A DNA stretch of 64,000 nt from Isoetes taiwanensis (taxonomy: Eukaryota > Streptophyta > Lycopodiopsida > Isoetales > Isoetaceae): the NCBI GenBank assembly GCA_021234155.1, contig JAJEKV010000001.1:14120356-14184355 (forward strand). Direction: 5' to 3'. This document shows positions 44,600 through 55,354 of this stretch, in pieces. A program made the position numbers and the translations under genes. How positions within the stretch are numbered: the stretch's first letter is position 1; every line of letters starts with the position of its first letter. The notes beneath the pieces were generated by a model. That model ran no database searches. It saw only the letters and a program-made list of their open reading frames with translations, and was not told the DNA's origin.

Positions 44600-47500
44600 A
44601 CTATACAAGAATTAATCTACACAAATCGACATGCCCGAGCCGCATTTCTTCGGAGATGACTTTTACGTCCCATTGCTCCATAAAGCTGCGGATATCGCTT
44701 TTACTAGATCTTTTCTTAAGTACCCACGCCGTCTTCCACCTAGTGTTTCCACTTAACCAAATATTGGAGGAACTCCGACCTCCTTGTTTTCTTGAAAGCT
44801 TTATCGTGAATCAATTGAACTATTTCCAAATCGCCTCCTCTGTCATTTCCAATAACGTTGGAGTGTCCAAGACTTAAATGCGGATTTGGAGTGTGCTTCT
44901 TCAACAAACTCACGTGGAAGATCTTATGAATCTTTAGGTGTGTTTGGCAAGTCTAGCTTGTAGGATTGATTACCTACTCTTGACTATTCCTCGGAAGGTC
45001 CAGCCCACCTTGGAGAGCAAACTTCTTGCAATTCCTCCCCGAAGCCACCGCTTCACCTTGATCTTGAGCCAAACATCATTTCCAACTTTGAACTCTCGAC
45101 TTATTCGATGCTTGTCGGCGATGCTCTTCTCATTTACTTCTTGCGCTAGCAACATATCCTCTAACTTCTTCCACGAAATGCTGCATATTGGCAAACATCC
45201 GCCGCGAACTTCTACTTTTGACATGGATTGTGCCAAGTCCGAGTTAGGCACCGATAGTCGTGAATTAATCATAAACGGCATATTTGGGATGATTCCCGCT
45301 TGGTGCTATTGTATGCAAACTCCACCAAGTGAATAAATTCTTCCCACATACCTTGCTTATTCCGCACATAGTTCCGTAGTATGTCCTCCAAAATCTCGTT
45401 GGTTCGCTCCCGCTTGGCCATCCCGCCTCAGGATGATATGCCGTAACTCATGGATAGTTTCAATCTGGATGGTCGAGAAAGAGGTCTTGCCGAAAGGCAC
45501 TCATAAACTTTGGATCCCCGCTCGGAGATAATCTCTTTGGCATGCCATGAAGCCCAAGATCTCTTTGATGAAGAGCTTTGGTTGTATCCATAGCCGTGAC
45601 CGTGGTTCCGCAAGGCACAAAATGTGCCATTTTCGACAACTTGTCGACCACTACCATCAAGGCATCCTTTCCTCTTTAATCGCTCTTGGAAGCCCTGTGA
45701 TGAAATCCATGTCGATCACCTCCCACTTAGCGCCAGTAACGCTTAATGGCTCTAAGGCTCTCCGAATTCGTGAGTCTGCCTTCGTCACGACATAGTCGAC
45801 ATTCTCTCGATGAAGGAAGCTACATTTGCTTCTTCATTCCTGGCCAATAATAGTTAAGCAAGACTTTGAAGTATGTTTTCATGAATCCCGCAGATGGCCG
45901 CCTATTGGGTCAAGCAGCGTGTCATGGAGGATCAATTTCCTTACACCGATGATTTGGGTAACACAACTTGTTCTTATGGTATAACAGTTGCCTTCCTTTC
46001 TTATAATGTTTAAAGGCTTCCCGCCCTTATCCGTTCTAGCCTCCCTAGAGGCTTGCCCATACTTCCTTTGAAATCCACGCCCTGGCAAGGACTCTTCAAT
46101 CTTCTTACCAAAGTCACCGGAGAGCCGAAATTGCATTGCAATGCACTCTAGTTGTCGATGCCTTGAAAAGCGCATCCGCTACCACATTGAGCTTCCCCGC
46201 TTGTAGACTATATCAAAGTCATACTCTTCAAGGAACTCCATCCACCTTCTGCGCCTCGGTTGAGGTGTGATTATGTGAATACATACCGAGGCTCTCGATG
46301 GTTCAGATCCAACTGAACTTCCTTCCCAAAAGATAGTGCCTCCAAATTCTTAATGCCCCGACGACCGCAGCAATTCCTCGATCGTGGGTGGGGGTGGCGG
46401 CGTTCGCTGCCGCTCATCTTCCGGAATCATACGCTACCACACGCCTTCCTGCGATGAGCACTACACCAGAGCCTATCTTTACTCGCTGCCCGTCGCTACA
46501 AGCTTATCTTTCTCTCGGGTCCCAAGTGGTTAGACCGGGCTGTTGTTAAAGCTTCCTTCAATAATTCAAACCCCTTAAAGCTTGTTGCCAATGCTCTACC
46601 CAATCTTTTCACCTTCTCGCCCCTCGCCAAGTCTCATTAACGGGGGTCGCTTATCTTAGCAAAGTTCTTCACGAACTTCTGTAGTACTACCTCGCTAGGC
46701 GGAAAACTTCTCGACTTCATGCACATTCTTCGGGCCCCAATCGAATGACGGCTTCAATCTTAGGTGGTCCATCGAGATTCCTTCACGAGATCACATGACC
46801 CGTGTATTCCACCTTTTCAAGGCGGCGACACTTCGACAACTTGGCGCATAACCGGTGCCTCTTCAACTTCTCTAGCACTCTCCTTAAGTGTTGTACGTGC
46901 TCTTCAAGGGATCTCGCTATACACCAAAATGTCATCAAAGAATACAATCACAAAGGTGTCTAAGAACTCCTTGAAGATGTCGCTCATGAGCCTCCCGAAC
47001 GCCGCGGGACATTCGATAAGCCGAAAGGCATTACCATGAACTCATAATGCCCATACCGCTGCTCCGGCGTCTTTGTGGATATCTTCTTTTTTATCCCGAC
47101 CGATGATAGCCCCACCTTTAAGTCGATTTTGAGAAGACCTTTTGCACCTTGAGCTGATCCATCAAGTCATCTGATCCGAAGCGATACTTGTTCTTAATGG
47201 TGTGCTTATTCAACCGCCTATAGTCTATGCACATCCTTAAACGCCATCCTTCTTTACAAAGAGAATGGGTGCTCCAAATGGCGAGACGCTAGCCTGGGTC
47301 GAGCAACCCTCCGAAGTTGTTTCTTCAGCCCGCCAACTCCTGCGTCCATTCTCAGATGTGGAGCCTTGTTTGTCGGCTTTGTTCCCTGCTCGAAAGTGCT
47401 ATCTCACACTTGACTCCCGTAGAAGGAGGGGAAGCCGCTTGATCTCATCTCGAAAGAGATCATGGAACTCGTGGATCAGCTTAGCTATTTGTTTCGGAAC

Positions 47501-49521
47501 TTGCCGAGCACCCCTCGCCTTCTTTGCTTTTCTCGACTCGGCTCATCAATCTCAAGCTTGAAGATGTATGCGCCGCCGCTCTTGATGCACTTGAACAGTA
47601 AGGGCTAGAAGACATACACCGCATGATGGGAACAACTTCTTTACACATGATCTCAATGATCTTGCCGTCGGGTGTTGGGAAGGTCACCTTTCCACAATCA
47701 ATAATGGCCCCCTCGCCGGTTCAAGGTACTCCATTCCTATGATCAAGTCGCATTTGCCAATGCCCATTACTTCTGCCCCCATCCGATATTAATCCGCAAG
47801 TCGATGTCGGGTTAAATTCTCTTTCTTTGCCGGGCCGCCTTCTTGCTCCACTTTGCTAAGACAACGGGCCTTGGCTTTGACTTTAGTGGTTTCAACTTCA
47901 ACATTTGAACCATTCTGGGATGCAAAGTTATGGCTACTTCGAAGTCTATCAGACTATGAAGGACTTGGTCTTGGCCTTCCCCATCGGGAAATTACTTTAT
48001 ACTTGGCTTCTCTCGCTTGCTCAGATCTATTATGCAAAGATATGACACTCACCCTGAATGTAGTCGCTGCCTTCCTCGCCATCGCCGCCGACAGTGTCCC
48101 AATCTCCCAACTCCGCCTAGTGCCGCACTCATGACGTAGGGGCAGTTCCGCTGTCCTATGGCCTGGCAGAAGCACACAAGCAAAGCCGCTTTTCTATGCA
48201 CTCGTCTCTTTTCCTTGGGCATAGCCTACAAAAAGGATCGTGACCGCTTTGGAGTAGTTTGACCCTCCCCGCTTGTCCTTGAAGGACACCCCGCTTTTCT
48301 CCTCGCCGCTTCCCCTAGTTGCCACCATATATATGGGCTCTAGCCGGCCGGACCGCTGCCCTAGGGCTATAACTCCCTGTTGCCTTGCCTTTATCCCGGT
48401 AATGCCGCTGCCTCGCCCCGCTATTCGTAGGTCCCGCTCCTTGCAAGCTTATTGCCTTGATTTCCCGTCTAATTGCCTTTAGGATTTATTGCCCTTACAA
48501 GCTCTCTTCATTCAGGATGTCTTCATTTGGCACATAAAGTCTTAGCCTCAATGTATTTGCTCTCTCATCTTTGGATCAATGTTTTTAAAACCCGCCCAAC
48601 TTTGGCACAAAAAATAAAGTCTTTAGCCTCATGAATTTTCCTATGGTTAAAATGCATATTTTTTAGAATTTGTTCCCCAATAATAAGTAAATCAGAATTT
48701 TTGCATCATCTTTGGACTTGTGCTTTTGCCTTGAAAATGAAAAATATTATGGCGCTTTGAAGGCTTTGGCAAACTTCAAGAACTTACAAAACATCCCTAA
48801 GGCAAGCCATGTGCCTTTTTAACGTATTTTAACCCTTCCACCAAATCCGTGCGGCTCCTTTTTTGTGCTGTTGCCAATTGCCACTCTCCCTTTGTCTTTA
48901 TCCTTCATACCATAAGCATTGCCTGCATAACCCACTCATTTTTCAAGTTGCCAATTGCCATGCCTTTGTCTTTATCCTTCTAATCCTGACCACTCATTTC
49001 TCCCCTCGCTTCTAACTGCTTTCTCCCCGAATCGTTCCGGGCCTTCCATACATTGCCCAGTCGAATCTACCTTCTTCGGTAGTCGAGGCCCCCGTGTCCC
49101 TTTGTCGTCCCCCTCCATGGTGTCCCTCCGCCTTGCATCTGTTGTGTTTCTTTGTCTTGCATCCGTTGGGTCCTGGGCTGATCTTCTTCTTCCTGAGTCG
49201 GTCGACTTCGAGCTTGAGTCCAGAGTCCGAAATGGGGACCTTCTTCTCTTGCTCCTCTTCTTGTCCTTCCGCGCTCGAAGATGCTTGCGGTAACCGAAGC
49301 GTTGCTCACCAGAACCAGCTCACGCTATGCTGCCAAAAAAGCCTTTATCTGCTCAAGGTCCGTCCTCATCTGTGATATTTCTTCTTCTGGGGTCATGGGT
49401 CCAAATTCCTCAAACAGGTTCCTTGCCGGAGGTGGCCTGGGCAGACTCTGTTCTTCCCTAAGGTCTTGGCGTTGTCGTTCCCCTGAGCTTAGGCCTCTAA
49501 CTGCATACACAAGTAATTCAT
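44600..49521 (-). pseudogene. pol: Copy C ORF3 gag-pol, frameshifted
   Basis: It starts at the ATG ending at 49,521 with a charged N-terminus (TPEEEISQMRTDLEQIKAF at 49,325-49,510). Then follow the knuckle region near 48,030-48,200, the protease/linker (47,481-47,700, KEVVPIMRCMSS), RT 46,700-47,450, RNase H 45,950-46,520, integrase 45,200-45,900 (MVVVDKLSKMAHFV at 45,640) and GPY/F-chromodomain 44,630-45,100. Two local tandem duplications of about 80-100 bases lie in the gag part (48,520-48,650 and 48,850-48,990). Nonfunctional as assembled. Confidence 0.82.
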
Positions 49522-49679
49522 GGCTATATGGTTAGTTTTACTTGTTCTCTTGCATTGCTTATGTTTGTTGGTATAGGTGTGGGGCAAAAATACATCAACA
49601 AAACATTTAAAGTGCAACAGAAATTATATTCATATATTATATATAATATTTTAGTACAAAAGTCTCCGGGATCAAGAGT
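49522..49679 (-). promoter_or_regulatory. Copy C ORF2-ORF3 spacer with TATA-like tract
   Basis: The minus strand carries ATTATATATAATATATG at about 49,635-49,655, about 115 bases before the ORF3 ATG. The spacing is like that of the TATA boxes before ORF1 and ORF2. Confidence 0.42.
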
Positions 49680-51175
49680 CTAACTAGTCTTGGAATCGTG
49701 GGTAAGATCGGTTGTCTTCAGGAACTTCTTAACTTGGGCCGTTCCTACCAATGACCGGTTCCTGATGACGCTTTTGCCGACGAGCAGCCAGCAAGCATGA
49801 GCTCTTCCACCTCGCGGTCGGGTCAGAACGGGGTCAATGCACATCTGCGCTATCGCCGATGGGGTATGGGCGAAGTCGAAGAGGTCAAGTGCCATTGCCC
49901 TCTTGACTAGGATGACATAGTCGGCGTTTCAGCTATTCGAGCATGCCCTCTTAGAAGCTTTGAGAGTGCAATCAGCGTGAACACCCCTTCTTCACCTCTC
50001 CGCTGAACTTGTATCACCGCTACTCTCCCATCTAGCGACGTGGCGCGTGTAGTACCTCGTGGGATGCGCTGCCAGCGTCGCGGATGATTCTCCACTTGTT
50101 TGGCCTCCCCTCTACTATGCCGCCCCATATTCGCCGACCTCTATCTCGGTGAGCTCCGGGGTAGTCTTCAATTGTTGAGTCGACTTCGCCAGGTCGACTC
50201 CCCGCCTCTTGCCGGGGTGGTGTCGGTCGGCACGGCATTAGGGATGCTCGTGGGTCTTCCCACCTGATCCCCATCTGTTTGGAGGGCGGAACTCCTCCTC
50301 CGCTGGGTGCTCTCGCCGTCCATCATTTGCCCGATCGGCCAGGGCCCGATGCCCAAGTCGGCTCTCCCGTAGGTGTCGGCCTCCCTCACTTGAAGCGGAA
50401 AGTCCGAGGCTCCCCTGACATGAAGTCGCCCAAGCCTGGACCGGCCGTAGCCGGGTGGAGCAGCTCATCCACCGGGCCCCTCCCTCGCATTCTGAAGGTT
50501 TCCTCGATGTCGCCGAGGAGTAGATACTCCTCTCCGCTGATGATGATAGGGGCTAGGCTTGTGATGCCCAGCCCAAGTGGGGAGCAACTCGAGAAGTCCG
50601 GCCGCCCCGCCGGCTGACCAGCCTCGCTCGCTGCGCTTTTTCGCTTCTTCCTCGAGTCGAGTCGGTGTACTTATTGTCGTCCCACTCCTCTTCTTCTTCC
50701 TCGGCTTTTCCTCGTTTTGCCGATATCACATTCTGCTCCTACTCTGGCGGCGCTATGGGATCCACCTCCATCTGAGGGATAGAGGTTGCTCCCATTGGGT
50801 TTTGGCATGGGATAAGAAAATAGCTAGGGCGGCGGTGGGAGAAATACTTGGTCCTGTTGGCCATCCGGGACCATGTAGTCTCCGCAGCCCTCTGCGCCTT
50901 GTTAGTTAAGGTACTTGGCGATGTTGGGGACATCACCCAAGGCTGCTTGAAGGATGGGCGGGGAACGAAATACCCTATGCAAGGGGGAACTCGAACAAGG
51001 GAGGGTCCTACCCTAGCTTGAAACTCTGCTAACACTTGCCTATATGTGGGTTGCATTTAAGCGTAACTTGGATATCAATTTCTTTCCCAAAGACTTGAAG
51101 ATGTCGTTGACATCCGCCTCGGCTAAAGATGGGCATCTGGCCTCGCCTGCCATCACTGAAGTCGTGAGCGGCCAT
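49680..51175 (-). pseudogene. Copy C ORF2, unknown product
   Basis: ATG ends at 51,175, stop at 49,680. Blocks shared with A and B: GLGITSLAPIIISGEEYLLL near 50,565-50,520, WRIIRDAGSASHE near 50,085 and ILVKRAMALDLFDFAHTP near 49,910-49,860. Frame changes split it into at least five pieces. No signal peptide, zinc finger or known domain is visible. Its promoter cassette copies that of ORF1, so the two genes may be expressed alike. Confidence 0.58.
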
Positions 51176-51291
51176 TGATCTAGCTAAGAAGAGAGTATCG
51201 AATCGGATGCGTGAAGCCTCGAGGAGCCGGAAGATCGCCTAAGCAAAGTGGAGAGCAAACTTGCGTGGGTGCTAAATGAGAAATGGAGGAC

Positions 51292-51301
51292 CTATTTATA
51301 G
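51292..51301 (-). promoter_or_regulatory. TATA box before copy C ORF2
   Basis: CTATAAATAG on the minus strand, 117-126 bases before the ORF2 ATG. The leader after it contains TTTGCTCTCCACTTTGC and GGCGATCTTCCGGC, close to the ORF1 leader. Confidence 0.65.
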
Positions 51302-51473
51302 AAAAGGGGAAAACCCTAATTTTTGGATGACCTAGAATTTACTGAGATTGGGTGATTCTGATCTATTAAAGGGTGCAATTGAGAGTTTGAAGACTACTTC
51401 TAGGGTTTGAGCATGCTAAGATGGGCTAATGAACCTATTGCAACAATTTGGAGATCATTTGGTGAAGAAAATG

Positions 51474-51525
51474 CCCAGACCGATAATGAAAAGTTCATTT
51501 TCTGTCCTGGCGCGACGTGTGAGAC
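51474..51525. other. Copy C hairpin 4 (ORF2-proximal, left arm partly lost)
   Basis: The right arm CTGGCGCGACGTGTGAGAC is complete (51,507-51,525). The left arm keeps only GCCCAG and the AATGAAAAGTTCATT inner stem. Confidence 0.6.
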
Positions 51526-51657
51526 ATGGGTTCTAAATGGGCTAAACTTAATCAATTTGGATAATCTAAGGCTGTAATTCTACTAAACTCGCCGAGTTAG
51601 GCAGAATTGACCCCTTATTTGGTCAATTTGGAGCAGTTTTGGGCATTTTTGGGCATG

Positions 51658-51724
51658 GTCTCACACGTTGCGCCCAGCCCAAAAATGAGAATCTCATTTT
51701 CTGTCCTGGCGCGACGTGTGAGAC
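51658..51724. other. Copy C hairpin 3
   Basis: A 67-base near-perfect hairpin: GTCTCACACGTTGCGCCCAG pairs with CTGGCGCGACGTGTGAGAC, and the inner AAAATGAGA pairs with TCTCATTTT. It lies between the ORF1 stop and the ORF2 TATA box. Confidence 0.85.
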
Positions 51725-51868
51725 ATCGTCTCAATTTTGCTCAAAAACTCCAATTTACCCAAAATAAAAGCCAAAAATCGATATCTAAGCTTAATTAAAC
51801 AAGATTGAACTCATTATTTACACAAAAATTCTTTATATTAACAAAAAATTTTATTATTTACAAGAAGT

Positions 51869-52897
51869 TCAAGGCCGTTCTCCCTTGATGTGTCTGGCCA
51901 AAAATATATCCTGCCTCATGAGCGTGACCCTCTTCGCGTGCACTGTGCAGGCCGTTGAATCTTCAAAATGCTGCACTATTTTCGCCTCTGCTACCTCCTG
52001 TAGGCACAACAGCATCTCATCGGTCACCCCCATGTCCGTGTTGTACTCCTGCATGACTTCTCGGACCAAGCGTTGAAACGGTGCCCGGGGGATCAAGAGT
52101 CCATAACTTCTCTGGAAGTGTCGGATTTCCTTGAGAGCTCTCTGCTCCTTCTGCTTGCTCTTGCTCCGCTTCTTTCCTGGTGCTCTGGGAGGCTTGGGCT
52201 TTGGTGGTGGCGGCCGAGGTCGACTCCTCGTCGGTGTCGCGCTTCAATTGTCCATTACCACATTGCTTTCGTAATAAGCATTGTATGCCTCCCACTTAGC
52301 CATATAGGCGTTGTGCTCATAATCTTCTTCGATAGACCTTGACCGGGTCTATCACGTATGCCCTCCTGTTGTGGCGGGCTTTAGCTCTATCCCACGGGAA
52401 AGGTGGGGGTTTGGCTGCCTTGATGCCCTTGGCCTTCCTCTTCTTCGGCCCATACATTTTGTGGTTGGGTCGCCTTCGGTTCTTAGATCCCTCTTTCCTC
52501 GGCCATCCTTGTCTTCATACTTACCGATGAAGGCAGCGAGGTCTGCTTCTTGGGCAGGGCTAAGCCGCGGTTGCCGTTCTCTCTCTCTCCTCCTCCTCTG
52601 ACGTGGGCCCAAGCCTCGAAGTTGCTCCCTGACCTGTCGGGCTGCCCTATCTGTTCCGTTGCTCTGCTTCTCCTCTCCTCTCCTCTGCGATCTCCTCGAA
52701 ATTTGCTCCATAATGTCGCCGCTCCTCCTCTATGACCTCCGTTTGTCAAGCTCGGTCCGATCCCTCCTCTTTCTTTGGAAGAAGATTAGCCTTGCTTAAA
52801 GTCGTTCTTGCAGTATCCTCTGAATCAGGCCGGGGTCACTGGCGCTGGAGGATCCGCGTCGGCGGGGCTTCCTGGCGGTCTGCTTTGCGCGGGCCAT
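51869..52897 (-). CDS. Copy C ORF1: histone H3-like protein with inserted linker
   Basis: The start at 52,897 gives [14 protein letters not shown], matching the H3 tail (MARTKQTARK) except Thr3 to Ala, with Lys4 and Lys9 kept. The C-terminal 125 codons (51,869-52,243) are open and uninterrupted: a Pro/Lys-rich stretch, then [60 protein letters not shown] and IKGERP before the stop. By eye about half of 90 aligned residues equal canonical H3, covering alphaN through alpha3. There is no CENH3 loop-1 insertion. Between tail and fold lie about 220 codons of Arg/Glu-rich, shifted sequence with [14 protein letters not shown], also in copy A. Normal H3 is 136 residues; this would be about 340. Confidence 0.88.
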
Positions 52898-52997
52898 GTT
52901 TGACGGTTCCCCGATCCGAGCTATGCGCCAGAAGATCGCCTTGGCAAAGGAGAGCAGATTTTCTAAGCAGGGTACGCGAAATTGAGGGGATCGAGGT

Positions 52998-53007
52998 CTA
53001 TTTATAG
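52998..53007 (-). promoter_or_regulatory. TATA box before copy C ORF1
   Basis: CTATAAATAG on the minus strand, about 101 bases before the ORF1 ATG. The leader contains TCTGCTCTCCTTTGCC and GGCGATCTTCTGGC, similar to the ORF2 leader. Confidence 0.68.
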
Positions 53008-53083
53008 GGGTCGATTTTAGGTCAAACTTCAAACTACCTTTTTGGGTTGCCTAAAACATCTAAAACACCTAAATTTAAACATG

Positions 53084-53150
53084 GTCTCACACGTTGCGCC
53101 CAGACCAATAATGAAAAGCTCATTTCCTGCTCTGGCGCGACGTGTGAGAC
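53084..53150. other. Copy C hairpin 2
   Basis: GTCTCACACGTTGCGCCCAG and CTGGCGCGACGTGTGAGAC form the stem, with inner AATGA/TCATT pairing. It is about 80 bases upstream of the ORF1 TATA box and is flanked by CATG and ATGG. Confidence 0.85.
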
Positions 53151-53285
53151 ATGGTGGGGCCTACTGCTAGATTTTATGCTTTCTACACATATAACATGCT
53201 AATTTTACTAATTCTTGACTCGAAATTAGAATTATCAAGTTAATTTTCTGTGATTTGTGACTTTTTGGTGTGTTTAAAATTGAAT

Positions 53286-53351
53286 GTCTCACATCGCTAA
53301 GCCCAAAATGAAAAATGAATCTCATTTCACCTTACCGCCGACGTGTGAGAC
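53286..53351. other. Copy C hairpin 1
   Basis: GTCTCACATCGC pairs imperfectly with GCCGACGTGTGAGAC; the inner AATGAATCTCATT is partly self-complementary. Confidence 0.65.
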
Positions 53352-53551
53352 CACCCTACTTTTTGGAAGTTGGCTCACCAATTTCAGTCTTTTTATGTTT
53401 TCATTATGTTTTCAGTCACTTCTAACTGTTACTAGCTTAGCATCTACTACAAAAATGAGAAAAACTTTTCCCCACTTTTCGAGGTTTAAGGATCCTATCA
53501 AGTTAGTACTACTGGGAACATGGTCAGTGCTTTGCTCTTGGTCGCCAAGAA

Positions 53552-53566
53552 CATTGCTCGATACCA
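53552..53566 (-). other. Copy C primer binding site
   Basis: The minus strand reads TGGTATCGAGCAATG a few bases after the 5' LTR, matching the initiator-Met tRNA site apart from one missing A. Confidence 0.72.
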
Positions 53567-53570
53567 TGCT

Positions 53571-55244
53571 TGTGGCGATCCCCTACTGGTATAGACGGTG
53601 CACCCACCGTGATACAAACAGGAGTTCATCCCCATACCAGCTCCATGCCGATCTGGGGCCCTCCACATGACACTTGCAAACCGTGGCCGGGTTCTAGTGG
53701 GAAGAGTGAAGGGGTCATTTTACCCGCCTCCCTCGTGGCCTACCTAGTCAGCGGAAGCGTAACATACATGTCAGTATATAACATAAGCACATATCCACCT
53801 CGAAGGGTGGTCCATCACATCTGCATAAACAAGGTGAGCACAATACATATGGGGAATCCTACCCAAGGCTCAGACTCCAGGGAATGACTGACGGCTTGGG
53901 TCTCCGTGAGTTCATTGCGCATGAGAATTCATGGCAATGGATTTGGGTGGCATAAGAACATCTTGACTTAGGGTTGTCCACTCCATCCGCCCCTCCTCAT
54001 GCACACTTTGCGAGAATAGGCTGAAAAGTGTCCGGGACCAGATTGCCCACGGGATGCATAGCCAAAGGGGCTATTCCTGGGTCTCATCCTCCCAGTTCCG
54101 ATGGGGCAGGAAGGGATCACTCCCCCCAGAGGTCTACATGCCGACTCAAGGTGACTAGAGGGCCACTGCCCGTATTCGACTGAACCCACTGGAAAGTGTA
54201 CACCACTTCACGAGTGTCGAGCCCATGCCTCACCCGCACTCAGTGGTGAGCCATTAGACCTAGTCACAATGATCCCTGGTAGGCCTTACACACCAGAGGG
54301 ATCTTTCAGGAGTCGGGACATGAACCTCCTTCTCAGCCAGTCTGGCCCCTTCACCCACAACTTGGTGTGGCTCTTGTACACAGGCCGAATCTATAGTGTG
54401 CTAGAGAGACTAATCTAGGAGCATCTACTACCAAACTTGAGGTCTCTACCCCCCTTCCCAATACAAGGAGTTCATAGAGATACATCATCCATATATATCA
54501 CAGAAGAACTAAAGAACTATATCTAATCTATATCATAGAGTTAGGTTCTTTAGTTAGAGTCTGGTATCTAGAGATCTAGAAGGCTGCTATGGGCAATTTA
54601 ATAGGCTAAACCTACTGATTCTATGACTGAAATAGGGTTTAGACTATTCAATTGGCCAAATACCTGATCCTTGAGTGGCTCCTCCTGACCTGAGTTCGAC
54701 CATCCTGCTGAAACGCTCGAATCAAGGGAAACTGATGGTGCAATTCTCTCAGGCAGAGTCTGGGAGGCGGTTTTGGCTCTTGAGGCAGCCAAAACAGAGC
54801 TCTAAAACCCTAGAAACGAAAAATGGGCAAGTTAGGGTTTTCCTTCTTAAATAGACAAGGGGTTGGCTAGGGTTTCCAATTATCCCCTTTAGGCATGTGG
54901 GATAATTGGGAATGGGCCCACTTGCCTTTAATGGCTAGGTGGCAAAATGTGCCCATATGGAAATGTGTGCCCACATTAATGTGTACATTGGAGAATGTGC
55001 ACATTAATTGCACACTTGGGTATGGCCCACTTGGCATCAAGTGTCCATATGGAAATGTGTGCCCACATTAATGTGTACATTGGAAAATGTGCACATTAAT
55101 AGTTGCACATATTCCTTGCAAGTTGCCCCCTAGGGCTACCCACCTGGCTACACGTTAGCGTACACGTCAGTCGGGGTGGCGTGTACGCGTGACGGGGCAG
55201 TACAGTATACGTCCTGGGACCGTATACTGTCCTGGAACGTCACA
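53571..55244 (-). repeat. Copy C LTR
   Basis: About 1,674 bp, TGTGGCGATCC to AACGTCACA, then ATTTT. It carries the inverted repeat at 54,594-54,654 and the tandem duplicated GTGTGCCCACATTAATGTG block (54,965-55,100). It is rich in intact CAG/CTG triplets compared with the copy B LTR. Confidence 0.93.
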
Positions 55245-55249
55245 ATTTT
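55245..55249 (+). repeat. Target site duplication of composite B-C (right)
   Basis: ATTTT, the partner of 32,302-32,306. Confidence 0.85.
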
Positions 55250-55354
55250 TCTATGAAATAAAGATATCCAATGTTTTTAGAACAAATTTATACACCTGAA
55301 CAATATCCAACCTTTATCTAAGATATTGGTATAACCAATACACTGAAGACAAAA
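55250..55354. other. Flanking unique sequence
   Basis: AT-rich sequence that would have joined 32,301 before the composite inserted. No gene seen. Confidence 0.5.

Larger units (their letters stand above)
32307..55244 (-). mobile_element. Composite chromovirus B-C: LTR, internal, partial LTR, internal, LTR
   Basis: 22.9 kb in the minus orientation flanked by one ATTTT target duplication. Order on the plus strand: full LTR 32,307-33,954, internal copy B 33,955-43,513, partial LTR 43,514-43,768, internal copy C 43,769-53,570, full LTR 53,571-55,244. Both internals have the same gene order as element A. The central LTR keeps only its first 255 bases and is joined to internal sequence lacking the polypurine tract. 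One insertion followed by unequal recombination and a deletion explains it; an assembly duplication is the alternative. Confidence 0.9.

Noticed and set aside
49681-49895. Another core histone (H2A, H2B or H4) encoded by ORF2
   Set aside because: ORF2 was read for histone-fold signatures in all frames and none was found.
51869-52243. Centromeric histone CENH3 as identity of ORF1
   Set aside because: VTLMR and the extended N-terminal region recall CENH3, but [11 protein letters not shown] and HAKRVT with no loop-1 insertion fit canonical H3 better. I call it H3-like only.
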